NCBI RefSeq assembly: GCF_020421205.1
Contig: NZ_JAIZZH010000001.1
Coordinates: 682,001-746,000, forward strand
DNA: 64,000 bases
Reading direction: 5' to 3'
DNA from: Hymenobacter pini
GTDB taxonomy: Bacteria > Bacteroidota > Bacteroidia > Cytophagales > Hymenobacteraceae
Below the pieces are notes generated by a model, which ran no database searches, had not been told where the DNA came from, and saw nothing but the letters and a program-made list of their open reading frames with translations. Both the position numbers and the translations under genes were made by a program. Below, piece after piece: positions 40,074 through 49,817 of this stretch (position 1 is the stretch's first letter; every line of letters begins with the position of its first letter).

Positions 40074-42416
40074 ATGGATTTTTCGGAACCAACTTTTTTT
40101 GAGACCAATCCCCAGCCGGGAGTGGTTGGGCAACCCCTGAACCGCGTTGATGGTCGGGCAAAGGTGATGGGCCAGGCCAAATATGCCGCCGAGTTCAACA
40201 ACCTGCCCGGCATGGCTCACGCCGTGCTGCGTACCAGCGACGTGGCCAAAGGCCGCATTCAAAGCATTGATGCCAGCGCGGCGCTCAAGCAGCCGGGCGT
40301 ACTGGCGGTGCTCACGCACCAGAACATCCCCAAACTGGCCAAAACGCCCAACGACGCGGATGGCAAGAAGGCTATTGGGGCACCCATGGGCTTCCTGCCC
40401 CTCACCACCGACCAGATTCACTACGCTGGCCAACCCATTGCCGTGGTAGTGGCCGATACGCTGGAACGGGCGCAATACGCCGCCACGCTCCTGAAAATTC
40501 AGCTGGCGGCGGAAGCTCCGGTAGTGTCTTTCGAGGATAAGAAGGCGCAGCTATTCGACCCCGAAAAGGTGCAGGACGGCAAAACTAAGGGGCACACGGT
40601 GCGCGGCAACCCGCAGGCGGCGTTTGCGGCGGCTCCGGTGCAGCTTACCCACAAGTACGACCATGCCATCAACCACCACAACCCCATGGAACCCGGGGCC
40701 ACAACCGCCCATTGGGAAGCCCCCGACCGCCTGACGGTGTACGAGTCGACGCAGGGCGTAACGCGCACCCAGAAGGCACTGAGCACCATGCTGGGCTTGT
40801 CGGCGGAGCAAGTGCGGGTGGTGACAAAGTACATCGGCGGCGGCTTTGGCTGCAAAGGCTCTACCTGGCCCCACACTGTGCTAACGGTGCAGGCCGCCAA
40901 GGCCGTAGGGCGGCCCGTAAAGCTGGCTCTCACGCGCCCCCAGATGTTTACCAGCATGGGCCACCGCGAGGATCAGACCCAGACGCTGAAAATAGGGGCC
41001 ACCAAGGACGGGAAACTTACGGCCCTCATTCACGAGAAAACCTCCACTACCTCGCCCTGGGACAACTACGCCGAGCCCAACAGCAAGATTATCAACCTGC
41101 TGTACGAGTGCCCCAACTTTGAGGCCTCGTACCAGCTGGCCCGGGCCAATGTGATGACGTCCACGTTCATGCGGGCTCCGGGGGAGGCTCCCGGCTCGTT
41201 TGCGCTGGAGTGCAGCATGGATGATCTGGCCTATCAGCTCGGCATCGACCCCTTGGAAATCCGGCTGCGCAACTATGCGGATAAGGACCCCAGCACGGGC
41301 CAGCCCTGGAGCAGTAAAAGCCTGAAGGAATGCTACAGCCGCGGGGCCGAGCTATTTGGGTGGAGCAAACGCAACCCCAAAAACGGCGCTACCCGCGACG
41401 ATAGAATGCTGGTAGGCTGGGGCATGGCCACGGCCAGCTACCCGGTGCACAACTCGCAAGGCACGGCCCGGGCCCGCCTCTACGCCGATGGTCACGCCGT
41501 GGTGCAGGCCGGCGCTACCGACCTGGGCACCGGTACTTACACCGTAATGACGCAGGTGGCCGCTGATGCTTTGGGGCTGCCCGTTGACAAAGTCCGGTTT
41601 GAATTAGGCGACACCAAGCTACCCACGGCACCCAACTCGGGTGGCTCGGTAGCGGCGGGTACGGTATCGTCGTCGGTGTACATGGCGGTGCAGGACCTCT
41701 GGCAGAAGCTGACGAAGGTGGCGGTGCTGGACAAGAAATCGCCGCTGTACCGGGCCAAGCCTACCGATGTGGAGGTGAAGCAGGGCCGGCTGCAGCTGAA
41801 ATCGAACCCGCAGAAAGGGGAGGGCTTTGCCGACCTGATGAAGCGGGCCGAAATGACCGACGTGGAAGGCAACGGCCAGGGCCGCTACGGCAGCGGCTAC
41901 GAAGATGCCCAGTCGGCCGCCAATGCCGATCCTACCAAGAAAGATGAGGCGGGCAACCACTCCATGCACTCCTTTGGGGCGCACTTCTGCGAGGTGAAAG
42001 TGGACCCTGATTTGGGCACCGTGCGCGTTACCCGCTGGGTGAGCGTACATGGGGCTGGCCGCATCCTCAACGCCAAAACCGCCCGCTCCCAGATTATTGG
42101 GGGCAGCATTTTCGGTATCGGCTCAGCCCTGATGGAGCAGACCACGCGCGACCCGAAGATGGCCCGCTACACCAACGCTACCTTGGCCGATTACCACATT
42201 CCCGTAAATGCCGACATTCCGGAAATGACGGTAGAGTTTATCGACGAGAAAGACCCCTACATCAACGCCATGGGCGTGAAGGGCATCGGGGAAATTTCGA
42301 TGGTAGGCGTGGCCGCCGCCGTAGCCAACGCCGTGTTCCACGCCACCGGTAAGCGGGTGCGTAGCCTGCCCATTACGCCTGATAAAATACTGGAAACGAA
42401 GGCCGCACAGGCATAG
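40074..42416 (+). CDS. paoC: PaoC-type molybdopterin subunit
   Basis: A 780-residue catalytic subunit with the molybdenum-binding pattern of xanthine-oxidase-family enzymes: NPMEPGATTAHW near residue 202, YIGGGFGCKG near residue 255, MRAPGEAPGSFALE near residue 365. The C-terminal GVKGIGEISMVGVAAAVANAV holds the conserved Glu that activates the molybdenum hydroxo ligand. With PaoA and PaoB it should oxidise aldehydes in the periplasm. It is followed by a REPIN-like repeat and then the maturation genes xdhC and mocA. Confidence 0.93.
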   Translation: MDFSEPTFFETNPQPGVVGQPLNRVDGRAKVMGQAKYAAEFNNLPGMAHAVLRTSDVAKGRIQSIDASAALKQPGVLAVLTHQNIPKLAKTPNDADGKKAIGAPMGFLPLTTDQIHYAGQPIAVVVADTLERAQYAATLLKIQLAAEAPVVSFEDKKAQLFDPEKVQDGKTKGHTVRGNPQAAFAAAPVQLTHKYDHAINHHNPMEPGATTAHWEAPDRLTVYESTQGVTRTQKALSTMLGLSAEQVRVVTKYIGGGFGCKGSTWPHTVLTVQAAKAVGRPVKLALTRPQMFTSMGHREDQTQTLKIGATKDGKLTALIHEKTSTTSPWDNYAEPNSKIINLLYECPNFEASYQLARANVMTSTFMRAPGEAPGSFALECSMDDLAYQLGIDPLEIRLRNYADKDPSTGQPWSSKSLKECYSRGAELFGWSKRNPKNGATRDDRMLVGWGMATASYPVHNSQGTARARLYADGHAVVQAGATDLGTGTYTVMTQVAADALGLPVDKVRFELGDTKLPTAPNSGGSVAAGTVSSSVYMAVQDLWQKLTKVAVLDKKSPLYRAKPTDVEVKQGRLQLKSNPQKGEGFADLMKRAEMTDVEGNGQGRYGSGYEDAQSAANADPTKKDEAGNHSMHSFGAHFCEVKVDPDLGTVRVTRWVSVHGAGRILNAKTARSQIIGGSIFGIGSALMEQTTRDPKMARYTNATLADYHIPVNADIPEMTVEFIDEKDPYINAMGVKGIGEISMVGVAAAVANAVFHATGKRVRSLPITPDKILETKAAQA

Positions 42417-42431
42417 ATTATGCTGATTATT

Positions 42432-42532
42432 GCACGTCATGCTGAGCTTGCCGAAGCATCTCGCGTGCTGATGTTGAAATAGTAAATCAACGTTAGCACA
42501 CGTCATGCTTCGGCAAGTTCAGCATGACGTGC
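42432..42532. repeat. REPIN-like inverted repeat, GTCATGCT type, doublet (copy F)
   Basis: Arms 42432-42459 and 42505-42532, 28 nt with one mismatch. Between them lies CTCGCGTGCTGATG, the tail also seen in copy A. Compared with copies A and E, ATTCC...GGAAT is replaced by ATGCT...AGCAT in both halves, so pairing is kept. It lies between paoC and the XdhC-like gene. Confidence 0.9.
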
Positions 42533-42572
42533 TTTTCTGTCTGTTCAGGCCAACGCCATCGGTTTCCTGCCG

Positions 42573-42581
42573 TATCTTTTG
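42573..42581 (+). promoter_or_regulatory. Candidate -7 box before the XdhC-like gene
   Basis: TATCTTTTG, close to TAnnTTTG with one extra T, ends 4 bases before the ATG. If used, the transcript would have almost no leader. Confidence 0.3.
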
Positions 42582-42585
42582 TACT

Positions 42586-43764
42586 ATGACTGAACTTCAA
42601 CGTCTGCTGATTGCCTACGACGAGCACCAAGCTGCTGGCCGGGCTTGCGCTTTGGCCTCGGTGGTAGATGTAGCCGGCTCGGCCTATCGTCGGCCCGGCG
42701 CGCGCATGCTCGTTACTGATGAGGGCCAGCTGACCGGGGCTATTAGCGGCGGCTGCCTGGAAGGGGACGCCCGCCAGCGGGCCCGCCGCACCATTCAGCA
42801 GGGTCGCCCCACAGTAGTAACCTACGACTCCACGGACCCCGACGACGACCTGCAGTTTGGGGCCGCGCTGGGTTGCCAGGGCATCGTGCAGATTCTGCTG
42901 GAGCCGCTGGATTTTCAGAATCCGGATAACCCCATGGAGCAATTGCGACGCTGGGCTGAGCAAGCTACTTCGCCGGCCGTCGTTGCTACCGTATTTGCCA
43001 CGGCTGGTTCTGCTTCTGGAGTGGCCGTGGGTCAGCGGCTGGCGCTGCTGCCCAACGGTACTTTCGAGGGAACCATACCCGCGCAGGCCGGGCTGTATCC
43101 GGAGCTGCTGACCGCCTGCCAGGAGGCGCTGGCGGCCGGGCAACCGGCCACGCACCACTATGCGGCTGTGCGGGTAAGCCTGGAAATACTATGGCCCCCG
43201 GTGCGCCTCACGGTGTACGGAGCCGGCAACGATGTGCAGCCGCTAGTGCGGCTGGCTGCCGGCCTCGGCTGGCAGGTGCGCGTGGTAGATGGTCGCCCGG
43301 CCCAGGCTCAACCCACACGCTTCCCGGACGCCGCCGCCGTGGAGGTAATACCGCTGGCTCAAGTGCGTGAGCAGCCCTACGACGGTAGCCTGGCCCTGCT
43401 CATGACGCACAATTACTACTACGACCTGGAGGTACTGCGCCACCTGCTGCCCGATGCTTCCACCCGGTACATTGGGCTGCTGGGGCCCCGCAAAAAATAC
43501 GAGCGGCTGCTGGAAGACTTGCACCAAGACACGCCCGATGCCGCCGCGCGGCTGCAGGGGCGCATCCACAGCCCGGTCGGCCTCAACCTGGGTGCTGAGA
43601 CTCCCGAGGAAATTGCCTTATCGGTAGTAGCAGAAATTCAGGCGGTACTTACCGGCCGGCCCGCTGGCTTCCTGCGCGATTCTCCGCATCCCATCCATCC
43701 GCCCCTGCGTGCCGATGCCCCACTAGTTGCCGAAGGCCGGGTAGACGCCGTGTGCGGTCTGTAG
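42586..43764 (+). CDS. XdhC/CoxI family molybdenum cofactor maturation protein
   Basis: A 392-residue protein starting at 42586 (MTELQRLLIAYDEHQAAG). The frame is open further back, but that part lies in the REPIN-like repeat. Family marks are GSAYRRPGARMLV and GAISGGCLEGD (about residues 28-60) in the N-terminal CoxI domain, and a Rossmann-like C-terminal domain (VYGAGNDVQPLVRLAA; later GLLGPRKKYERLL). XdhC-type proteins insert the sulfurated cofactor into the large subunit, here presumably PaoC. Its stop overlaps the next gene. Confidence 0.9.
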   Translation: MTELQRLLIAYDEHQAAGRACALASVVDVAGSAYRRPGARMLVTDEGQLTGAISGGCLEGDARQRARRTIQQGRPTVVTYDSTDPDDDLQFGAALGCQGIVQILLEPLDFQNPDNPMEQLRRWAEQATSPAVVATVFATAGSASGVAVGQRLALLPNGTFEGTIPAQAGLYPELLTACQEALAAGQPATHHYAAVRVSLEILWPPVRLTVYGAGNDVQPLVRLAAGLGWQVRVVDGRPAQAQPTRFPDAAAVEVIPLAQVREQPYDGSLALLMTHNYYYDLEVLRHLLPDASTRYIGLLGPRKKYERLLEDLHQDTPDAAARLQGRIHSPVGLNLGAETPEEIALSVVAEIQAVLTGRPAGFLRDSPHPIHPPLRADAPLVAEGRVDAVCGL

Positions 43765-44366
43765 TGAGAGAGGCCGTGCCAGCTGTTATACTACTCGCAG
43801 CGGGAGCTTCTACGCGGCTGGGGCAGCCTAAGCAATTAGTGCAGTTCCGGGGAAAAAGCCTGCTGCGCCGCGCCGCCGAAACCGCCGTGGCAGCCGCCGC
43901 AGGGCTGCCGGTGCTGGTAGTTACCGGAGCGTTGCACGAGGAACTGCTGCCTGAGCTGACTGATTTACCTGTGCAAGCGGTGCGGTGCCCGGAGTGGGAG
44001 CAGGGCATGGGCGCTTCCCTGAAAACCGGCCTCACGCAGTTATCAGCATCAACTGGCAACCCAACCGGCTTTGTCGTAATGCTCTGTGACCAGCCGTTGG
44101 TAACTACTGAACTGTTGCAAGAACTGGAGGGAGTGCACCAGCAAACAGGCCAGCCAATTGTGGCTTCGGCCTATGCCAGCACCGTGGGGGTACCCGTGTT
44201 TTTCGCGGCTTCCATGCTGCCACTGTTGCTTGCCCTTCCCGATGCGGCCGGGGCCGGGCAGGTGCTTCGGCAACACGCTGAGTTGGTGGCCACGGTTGAG
44301 TTTCCGGACGGGGCTTTTGATGTAGATACCCCCGCTCAGCTGGCCGCGCTTCGGGCCAGCGAATAG
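43752..44366 (+). CDS. mocA: MocA-type molybdenum cofactor nucleotidyltransferase
   Basis: A 204-residue nucleotidyltransferase of the MobA-like fold. The N-terminal nucleotide-binding motif is ILLAAGASTRLGQPKQL; CDQPLVTTE near residue 113 holds the metal-binding Asp. MocA makes molybdopterin cytosine dinucleotide, the cofactor form of PaoABC-type enzymes; the MobA guanylyl form is the alternative. Start choice: GTG at 43752, or GTG at 43764, which overlaps the XdhC stop as TAGTG and would couple translation. Both keep the motif. The neighbouring paoABC and XdhC genes fit this role. Confidence 0.88.
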   Translation: MRSVVREAVPAVILLAAGASTRLGQPKQLVQFRGKSLLRRAAETAVAAAAGLPVLVVTGALHEELLPELTDLPVQAVRCPEWEQGMGASLKTGLTQLSASTGNPTGFVVMLCDQPLVTTELLQELEGVHQQTGQPIVASAYASTVGVPVFFAASMLPLLLALPDAAGAGQVLRQHAELVATVEFPDGAFDVDTPAQLAALRASE

Positions 44367-44452
44367 TCCCGGGAGAGGATGCAGCAGGACGGGCCAACTT
44401 CAACCGCCAAATCCCGTTATCTTGCTCGCAACCTACCTCAACCATTGCCTTT

Positions 44453-45883
44453 ATGAGCGACGCTACCGCCGCCCCTGATTTGTACCACGTTCCGAAGGAT
44501 GACAAGCGTATTACTACTGGCTGGACGTTTTACGACTGGGCTAACTCGGTATATCCGCTGGTAATCACTTCCAGTATTTTCCCTATTTACTGGGGCTCCA
44601 TGGTAAAAGCGGTTACCAACACCGACAGTGGCAAAACCCCGGTTGAGTTTCTGGGAATGCACATTCCAGGTACTTCTCTGCAGAACTATTCTGTATCGGC
44701 GGCTTTCCTCATCATTGCGTTGATAAGTCCGCTGCTTACTTCTTTGGCTGATTTCTCCGGCCGTAAGAAGCTGTTTCTGCAGATCTTCTGCTATATCGGC
44801 GCGCTGTCCTGCGCCGGGCTGTATTTCTTTGAGCCCAGCACATTCACTATCAGTGTGTTTGTGTTCATAATGGCCACAGTAGGCTTTTCCGGGTCTATTG
44901 TATTTTACAATTCTTACCTGCCCGATATTTCTTCGGAGGAAAAGTTCGACTCGCTCTCGGCCCGAGGGTTTTCCATGGGCTACATTGGGTCCGTACTGCT
45001 GCTGATTCTCTGCCTAATGCTCATTCAGGGGCCCACGCTTTCCGGTACACCCATGTTTGGGCTCACGGCGGGCGAAGCTACCCGGTACAGCTTTCTGCTT
45101 ACGGGCATCTGGTGGGCCGGTTTCGCCCAGATTCCCTTCTTCACGCTGCCCGCTGACCCCGGCCGTCCCGCCGGCACGGCAACCGATTCGGGCTGGCTGC
45201 TGAACGGTTTCCGGGAATTAGGAAAGGTGTGGGAAGAAACTAAGCACCAACCAAATCTGAAGCGGTTTCTGCTGGCCTATTTTACTTACAATATGGGCGT
45301 GCAAACGGTGATGTATGTGGCTACGCTGTTCGGCGACGAGGAACTGCACTTGGACAGCAAGTCGCTTATCATTACCATTTTGCTGTTGCAGATTGTAGGT
45401 ATTTTGGGGGCGTATCTGTTTGCCAAGCTCTCAGAGCGCATTGGCAATACCCGAGCCCTGAGCTGGGCAGTATTCATCTGGATGCTGATTTGTATTGCCG
45501 GCTATTTTGTGCAGGCCGGCTGGAGCTTCTACGTTTTGGCATCTATTATCGGCTTGACAATGGGTGCAGTTCAGAGTCTGTCTAGAAGTACATATTCTAA
45601 AATTATTCCTGAGAACACCCCAAACTCCGCAGCTTATTTCAGTTTCTTCGATGTCACGGAAAAAGTGGGAATCGTGGTTGGGTTGGTCGTATTCGGCGGT
45701 ATTTCACAGCTGACGGGTGGCAACATGCGCTACAGCATTCTAGCCCTGATTGTGTTCTTTATTCTGGGGCTGATCTTCCTGCTACAGTTGCGGGGTAAAA
45801 AATTGCGGGATACTACCACCGCGCCCGATGACGTACCTGGCCCGCCTCCGGCTACGCCCAACGTGGCGGTGCCAGCCCGCTAA
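44453..45883 (+). CDS. MFS transporter, UMF1 (Atg22-like) family
   Basis: A 476-residue membrane protein with about 12 helices. The opening TTGWTFYDWANSVYPLVITSSIFPIYW is the signature of the UMF1/Atg22-like family, as are LADFSGRKKLFLQ near residue 97 and SRSTYSKIIPENTPNSAAYFSFFDVTEKVGI near residue 380 (seen as SRSTYSKIIPE and FFDVTEKVG). Fungal Atg22 exports amino acids from the vacuole; the bacterial substrate is not known. GC is lower than in neighbours, as is usual for membrane proteins. Single-gene transcript. Confidence 0.9.
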   Translation: MSDATAAPDLYHVPKDDKRITTGWTFYDWANSVYPLVITSSIFPIYWGSMVKAVTNTDSGKTPVEFLGMHIPGTSLQNYSVSAAFLIIALISPLLTSLADFSGRKKLFLQIFCYIGALSCAGLYFFEPSTFTISVFVFIMATVGFSGSIVFYNSYLPDISSEEKFDSLSARGFSMGYIGSVLLLILCLMLIQGPTLSGTPMFGLTAGEATRYSFLLTGIWWAGFAQIPFFTLPADPGRPAGTATDSGWLLNGFRELGKVWEETKHQPNLKRFLLAYFTYNMGVQTVMYVATLFGDEELHLDSKSLIITILLLQIVGILGAYLFAKLSERIGNTRALSWAVFIWMLICIAGYFVQAGWSFYVLASIIGLTMGAVQSLSRSTYSKIIPENTPNSAAYFSFFDVTEKVGIVVGLVVFGGISQLTGGNMRYSILALIVFFILGLIFLLQLRGKKLRDTTTAPDDVPGPPPATPNVAVPAR

Positions 45884-45973
45884 ATAAGTTGCCTGGTATT
45901 GGTTACTTGCACGAGCATTGGGAGCAACCCAATGCTCGTTTGCATTTATTCCCCCACCTACCTTACTCCGCGC

Positions 45974-46492
45974 ATGCACACTACTTCCCTCCAACAAAAC
46001 ATTCTGGCAGAACTCGACCACGAGCTGGCTACCACTCGCAAGCTGCTGGAACGCGTACCCTACGACAAAGCCGATTATCAGCCCCACCCCAAAAGCATGA
46101 AGCTGTGGCAGCTGGCCACGCACATTGTGAACCTGCTAGCCTTCAACCAGCTGTTTGTGCAGGCTGATTCCCGTGACTTCCTTGACCCCAACGGGCCCAA
46201 ACCCGGCCCCACGCCCACTAGCTCCGAGGAGTTGCTGGCCCGCTTCGACCAATACAGCGCCACGCTACGGCAAGCCCTACAAGCGTCATCGGATGAGACG
46301 CTGACGCAGAATTTCCGCCTGCACCGCGGGGAGCAAACCCTGATGGAGCGCCCCAAAGCTGCTGCCATCCGCATCATGGGCCTCAACCACAGCATCCACC
46401 ACCGGGGGCAATTGTCGGTGTACCTGCGCCTGCTGGATATCCCGCTGCCTGGCATGTACGGCCCCAGCGCCGACGAGCAGGGCTGGGGATAG
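45974..46492 (+). CDS. DinB-family protein
   Basis: A 172-residue four-helix protein starting at 45974 (MHTTSLQQNILAELDHELATT); an upstream in-frame start at 45899 gives a non-conserved leader. Likely metal-binding histidines are in LATHIVNL near residue 53 and NHSIHHRGQLSVYLR near residue 137, the DinB/YfiT pattern. Such proteins are putative metal-dependent enzymes, some of which are thiol transferases. Function here is not known. Confidence 0.85.
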   Translation: MHTTSLQQNILAELDHELATTRKLLERVPYDKADYQPHPKSMKLWQLATHIVNLLAFNQLFVQADSRDFLDPNGPKPGPTPTSSEELLARFDQYSATLRQALQASSDETLTQNFRLHRGEQTLMERPKAAAIRIMGLNHSIHHRGQLSVYLRLLDIPLPGMYGPSADEQGWG

Positions 46493-46573
46493 AAGCCAGA
46501 CTGCTATATGACGGGAGTGAGATAAAACAGTATATTCAGCCAGAAGTTAACAGCCTTATCTTACTTCTGTTAT

Positions 46574-48016
46574 ATGCTGATACGCTGTACCCGAATCACC
46601 CATTGTGTTGCGGTGTTAGCCGCGGTATGGATGCTGCATGGGCCTGCCAGAGCTCAAACCTCCCGCATCGACCCGGCTTTTCCGCCGGTGCAGGCTACGT
46701 TGGTTGAAAACGGGACGTTGCTGCCTGCTACCATACAGGATGTTGTGCGGCAGGCAGATGGGAAATACATCATAGGGGGCAATTTTACAGCCATCAACGG
46801 CGTGGCGGCATCGAGACTGGCCCGGCTGGAGTCCAATGGTACCCTTGATGTAGCCTTTACCACGGCCTGCCAGGCCAACGGGCCGGTTACTTCGCTGGCA
46901 CTGCAGCCCGATGGCCGCCTTCTGGTAGGAGGAAGCTTTACCACGCTGGCTGGCTCGCCCCGCACCTATGTAGGCCGGCTGGAGGCTTCTGGGGCACTTG
47001 ACGCGTCTTTCGCGCCGTACACGCCACCTGCCAGAACATCGGGCGGGGTAAGCAAGGTGCTGGTACAGCCCGATGGTAGGGTGCTGGTATCGGGGCTGTT
47101 TAATCTGCGCGGGGCGGGTGAGGCTGACCAGTATATTGTGCGGCTGAACGGCAGTACCGGTCAATATGACCCCAGCTTTCAGTTTACGCTCCCAACCCCG
47201 GATACTTCCCCCAGAACTATATTCCTGCAGCCCGATGGGCATGTGCTGATGGGAGGTAATGGGCCATCTTACCGGCAGGCCTTCATGCTCACCCGGCTCC
47301 GCCCCGATGGTTCGGTGGATTCAGGTTTCACCACCCTCGAAAGCACGTTCACCTCAGAGGTGAATACGCTGGAACTGGATGCTACGGGCAAAATTTATGC
47401 AGGCGGAATGTTTCAGAACGGGCCTGGTAATGCTGTTTTGCGCCGCTACCTGCCCAATGGCACCCTTGATACGGGCTTTGCTTACCCCAGAACGTTTGCT
47501 TCGCAGTACGCCGGCCCTATCTCAGCCATAGCCCTGCAGCCAAACGGGCGACTCTTGGTGGCTCAGGCAAATGGGGTAGAGCGGCTGTTGCCCAACGGTA
47601 GCTTCGATGCCAGTTTCATCACCGGCCTGGGAGGTGTCATTCGGCGGTTGTTGGTACAGCCGGATGGGGCCATTATACTAGCCGGCACCGCCCTGACGGG
47701 TACGGGAGTAACTGGTGCGGTTGGGCTGGTCCGTATTCTGGATGCTAACGTACTGCAGGTACGGCCTTCGGTAACTGAAACCCGCACGGCGGCCTGGCCG
47801 GTTCCGGCGCACGATGTGCTACAGCTGGAGCTGGACGCCGCCAGCAAACCGCAACGGGTGCAGCTGCTGGACGCCCTGGGACGACCGGTACTGACACTGG
47901 AGCAGCCTGCGGCCCGGCTTATCCTTCCACTGGCTCGTGTTGCGGCTGGTACGTATTTAGTTCAGGTAGAATATGCCTCCGCCGGTTGGGTACGGCGGCG
48001 CATTGTGGTGCAGTGA
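46574..48016 (+). CDS. Secreted delta-60 repeat protein with T9SS sorting domain
   Basis: A 480-residue exported protein: signal peptide about 1-27 (LHGPARAQ), then about seven delta-60 repeats. Each has a QPDGRLLVGGxF strand pair and ends in RLxxxGxLDxxF, about 50-60 residues apart. Seven such repeats would close a beta-propeller. The last 75 residues (AWPVPAHDVLQLELD ... GTYLVQVEY) form a type A sorting domain for the type IX secretion system. The protein should end up outside the cell; its partner is unknown. A long hairpin follows at 48026. Confidence 0.9.
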   Translation: MLIRCTRITHCVAVLAAVWMLHGPARAQTSRIDPAFPPVQATLVENGTLLPATIQDVVRQADGKYIIGGNFTAINGVAASRLARLESNGTLDVAFTTACQANGPVTSLALQPDGRLLVGGSFTTLAGSPRTYVGRLEASGALDASFAPYTPPARTSGGVSKVLVQPDGRVLVSGLFNLRGAGEADQYIVRLNGSTGQYDPSFQFTLPTPDTSPRTIFLQPDGHVLMGGNGPSYRQAFMLTRLRPDGSVDSGFTTLESTFTSEVNTLELDATGKIYAGGMFQNGPGNAVLRRYLPNGTLDTGFAYPRTFASQYAGPISAIALQPNGRLLVAQANGVERLLPNGSFDASFITGLGGVIRRLLVQPDGAIILAGTALTGTGVTGAVGLVRILDANVLQVRPSVTETRTAAWPVPAHDVLQLELDAASKPQRVQLLDALGRPVLTLEQPAARLILPLARVAAGTYLVQVEYASAGWVRRRIVVQ

Positions 48017-48025
48017 AAATAAGAG

Positions 48026-48081
48026 CCGGCATACCTGAAAGGCCCATCACGGTACTGTGGTGGGCCTTTCAGGTATGCCGG
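48026..48081. terminator. Long hairpin between convergent genes
   Basis: Arms 48026-48050 and 48057-48081, 25 nt with one mismatch and a 6-nt loop (CCGGCATACCTGAAAGG opening). There is no T-run after it, so classic rho-independent termination is uncertain. It may instead protect both transcript ends. Confidence 0.7.
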
Positions 48082-48121
48082 TAACTGACTGGGTTGAGAA
48101 AGAATAAGGGACGCTGATTTC

Positions 48122-49789
48122 CTAGCGGGAAAACACCCGCTCCCCGGCTATCCATGTTTGCTGCACCTGAGCGGCGCGCAGGGACGCCTTGGGTGCCTTC
48201 AGCAAATCGGTGTTGAGTAGCACAAAGTCGGCGGCCATACCGGGGCGGATGCTGCCTTTCTGCTTGTCCTCGAAGGCAGCGTGGGCGGCCCAGGTGGTCA
48301 TACCCCGCAGGGCATCTTCCCGGCTCAGGGCGTTTTCCATCTGGAAGCCACCGGCCGGGTAGTTTTTGGCATCCTGCCGGGCCACGGCCGAGTGAAAGCC
48401 GAACAGCGGGTTGATATCTTCTACCGGAAAATCAGACCCCAGGGCTACCTGGCCATACTCCTTGCGCAGGTCGTTGTAGGCGTAGGCCGTTTTAAGGCGG
48501 GCCGCGCCCAGCCGCTCACCGGCCCAGTACATATCGGAAGTAGCGTGGGTGGGCTGCACCGAAGGCACGATGCCGTACTGGCCAAACTTAGGCACATCGG
48601 CTTTGCTTACCACCTGCGCGTGCTCAATGCGCCAACGCCGGTCCTTCTGGCCCCGGAGAGCTTCGCCGTAAATATCCAGCAGCAGCCGGTTCGAGGAGTC
48701 GCCGATGGCATGGGTGTTCATCTGAAATTTACTGGCGGCCAGCTCTTTCGCCAGATTCCGAAAATCGGCTACCGACGAAAGCAGGAAGCCGGTTTCCTTG
48801 GGCCGGTCAGAGTACGGGTGAATCAGGCAGGCACCCCGGGAGCCAAGGGCCCCATCGGCGTACACTTTGAAGGAGCACACCGTGAGGCGGTCCTTGAACA
48901 CCGGCCCATTTTTGAGGTAAAAGTCCTTATTCTCTTTGGTAGGGGCCAGCATAGCGTATAGGCGCAGCTTCAGCTTGCCCGCATCCTGCAAGGCGGCCAT
49001 GCGGTCAATGTTACCTTTCTCGAGGCCCGCATCGGCAAGGCTGGTGAGGCCCACGGCTACACAGCGCTTTTGGGCTTCCAGCAAAGCCGTTTCGGCTTCA
49101 GTGGCGGTGGGTTCCGGAATTTTGCCGGCCACCAGCCGTACCGCGTTATCTACCAGCAAGCCGGTAAGCTTACCAGTTTCATCCTTAGTGATGGTGCCGC
49201 CGCTAATGGGCGTGCGGGCTGTAACGCCGGCCAGGTCAAGGGCTTTCTGGTTTACCAGCGCGGCGTGCCCATCCACCCGAATGATGAATACGGGCGTATT
49301 TGGGAATAGGACGTCTAAGGTATCCTTGGTGGGGAACTGCTTGTTAGCCCAGTCATTCTGGTCCCAGCCCCGGCCCGTTAGCCAGGTGGCCTGTGGGTAT
49401 TGCTGCCGTTGCTGCTGTAGCTTCTGCACCACTTGGGCCCATGAGGTAGTACCCACCAAATCGGCGTCGCGCAGGCCCAGGGCATAGCGGTAGAAGTGAC
49501 AGTGCGCATCGTAAAACCCTGGGTAGATGAACTGCCCCTGCGCGTCAACTTCCTGCTTGGCTTGGTACCGGGCCCGGATATCTTCGGCCGTGCCTACGGC
49601 CACAAACCTGCCATCCTTCACGGCAAAGGCCTGGGCCGTGCTAAAAGCCGAGTCGACGGTGTACACGGTGGCATTGTACACAACTACATCGGCGGGCTGG
49701 CGGGAGGTAGTTTGGCAGCCCGAAAGGGTCAGGGCAGCGGCAGATACGGCCACCACCGGCCGCCAGAAGTTCAGGAGCAACGACGTCAT
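48122..49789 (-). CDS. Amidohydrolase, YtcJ-like, lipoprotein
   Basis: A 555-residue amidohydrolase. The N-terminus is a lipoprotein signal (VSAAALTLSGC, Cys25). Metal-site motifs are YDAHCHFYRYA near residue 100, the NTHAIGDSSN block near residue 358 and ALGSDFPVEDI near residue 450. YtcJ-like enzymes belong to the amidohydrolase superfamily and hydrolyse amide bonds; the substrate here is unknown. Being a lipoprotein, it probably acts in the periplasm or at the surface. Stand-alone gene. Confidence 0.88.
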   Translation of the reverse strand: MTSLLLNFWRPVVAVSAAALTLSGCQTTSRQPADVVVYNATVYTVDSAFSTAQAFAVKDGRFVAVGTAEDIRARYQAKQEVDAQGQFIYPGFYDAHCHFYRYALGLRDADLVGTTSWAQVVQKLQQQRQQYPQATWLTGRGWDQNDWANKQFPTKDTLDVLFPNTPVFIIRVDGHAALVNQKALDLAGVTARTPISGGTITKDETGKLTGLLVDNAVRLVAGKIPEPTATEAETALLEAQKRCVAVGLTSLADAGLEKGNIDRMAALQDAGKLKLRLYAMLAPTKENKDFYLKNGPVFKDRLTVCSFKVYADGALGSRGACLIHPYSDRPKETGFLLSSVADFRNLAKELAASKFQMNTHAIGDSSNRLLLDIYGEALRGQKDRRWRIEHAQVVSKADVPKFGQYGIVPSVQPTHATSDMYWAGERLGAARLKTAYAYNDLRKEYGQVALGSDFPVEDINPLFGFHSAVARQDAKNYPAGGFQMENALSREDALRGMTTWAAHAAFEDKQKGSIRPGMAADFVLLNTDLLKAPKASLRAAQVQQTWIAGERVFSR

Positions 49790-49817
49790 GCCGCGAATGT
49801 ACGCAGCGGGGCCTCAT

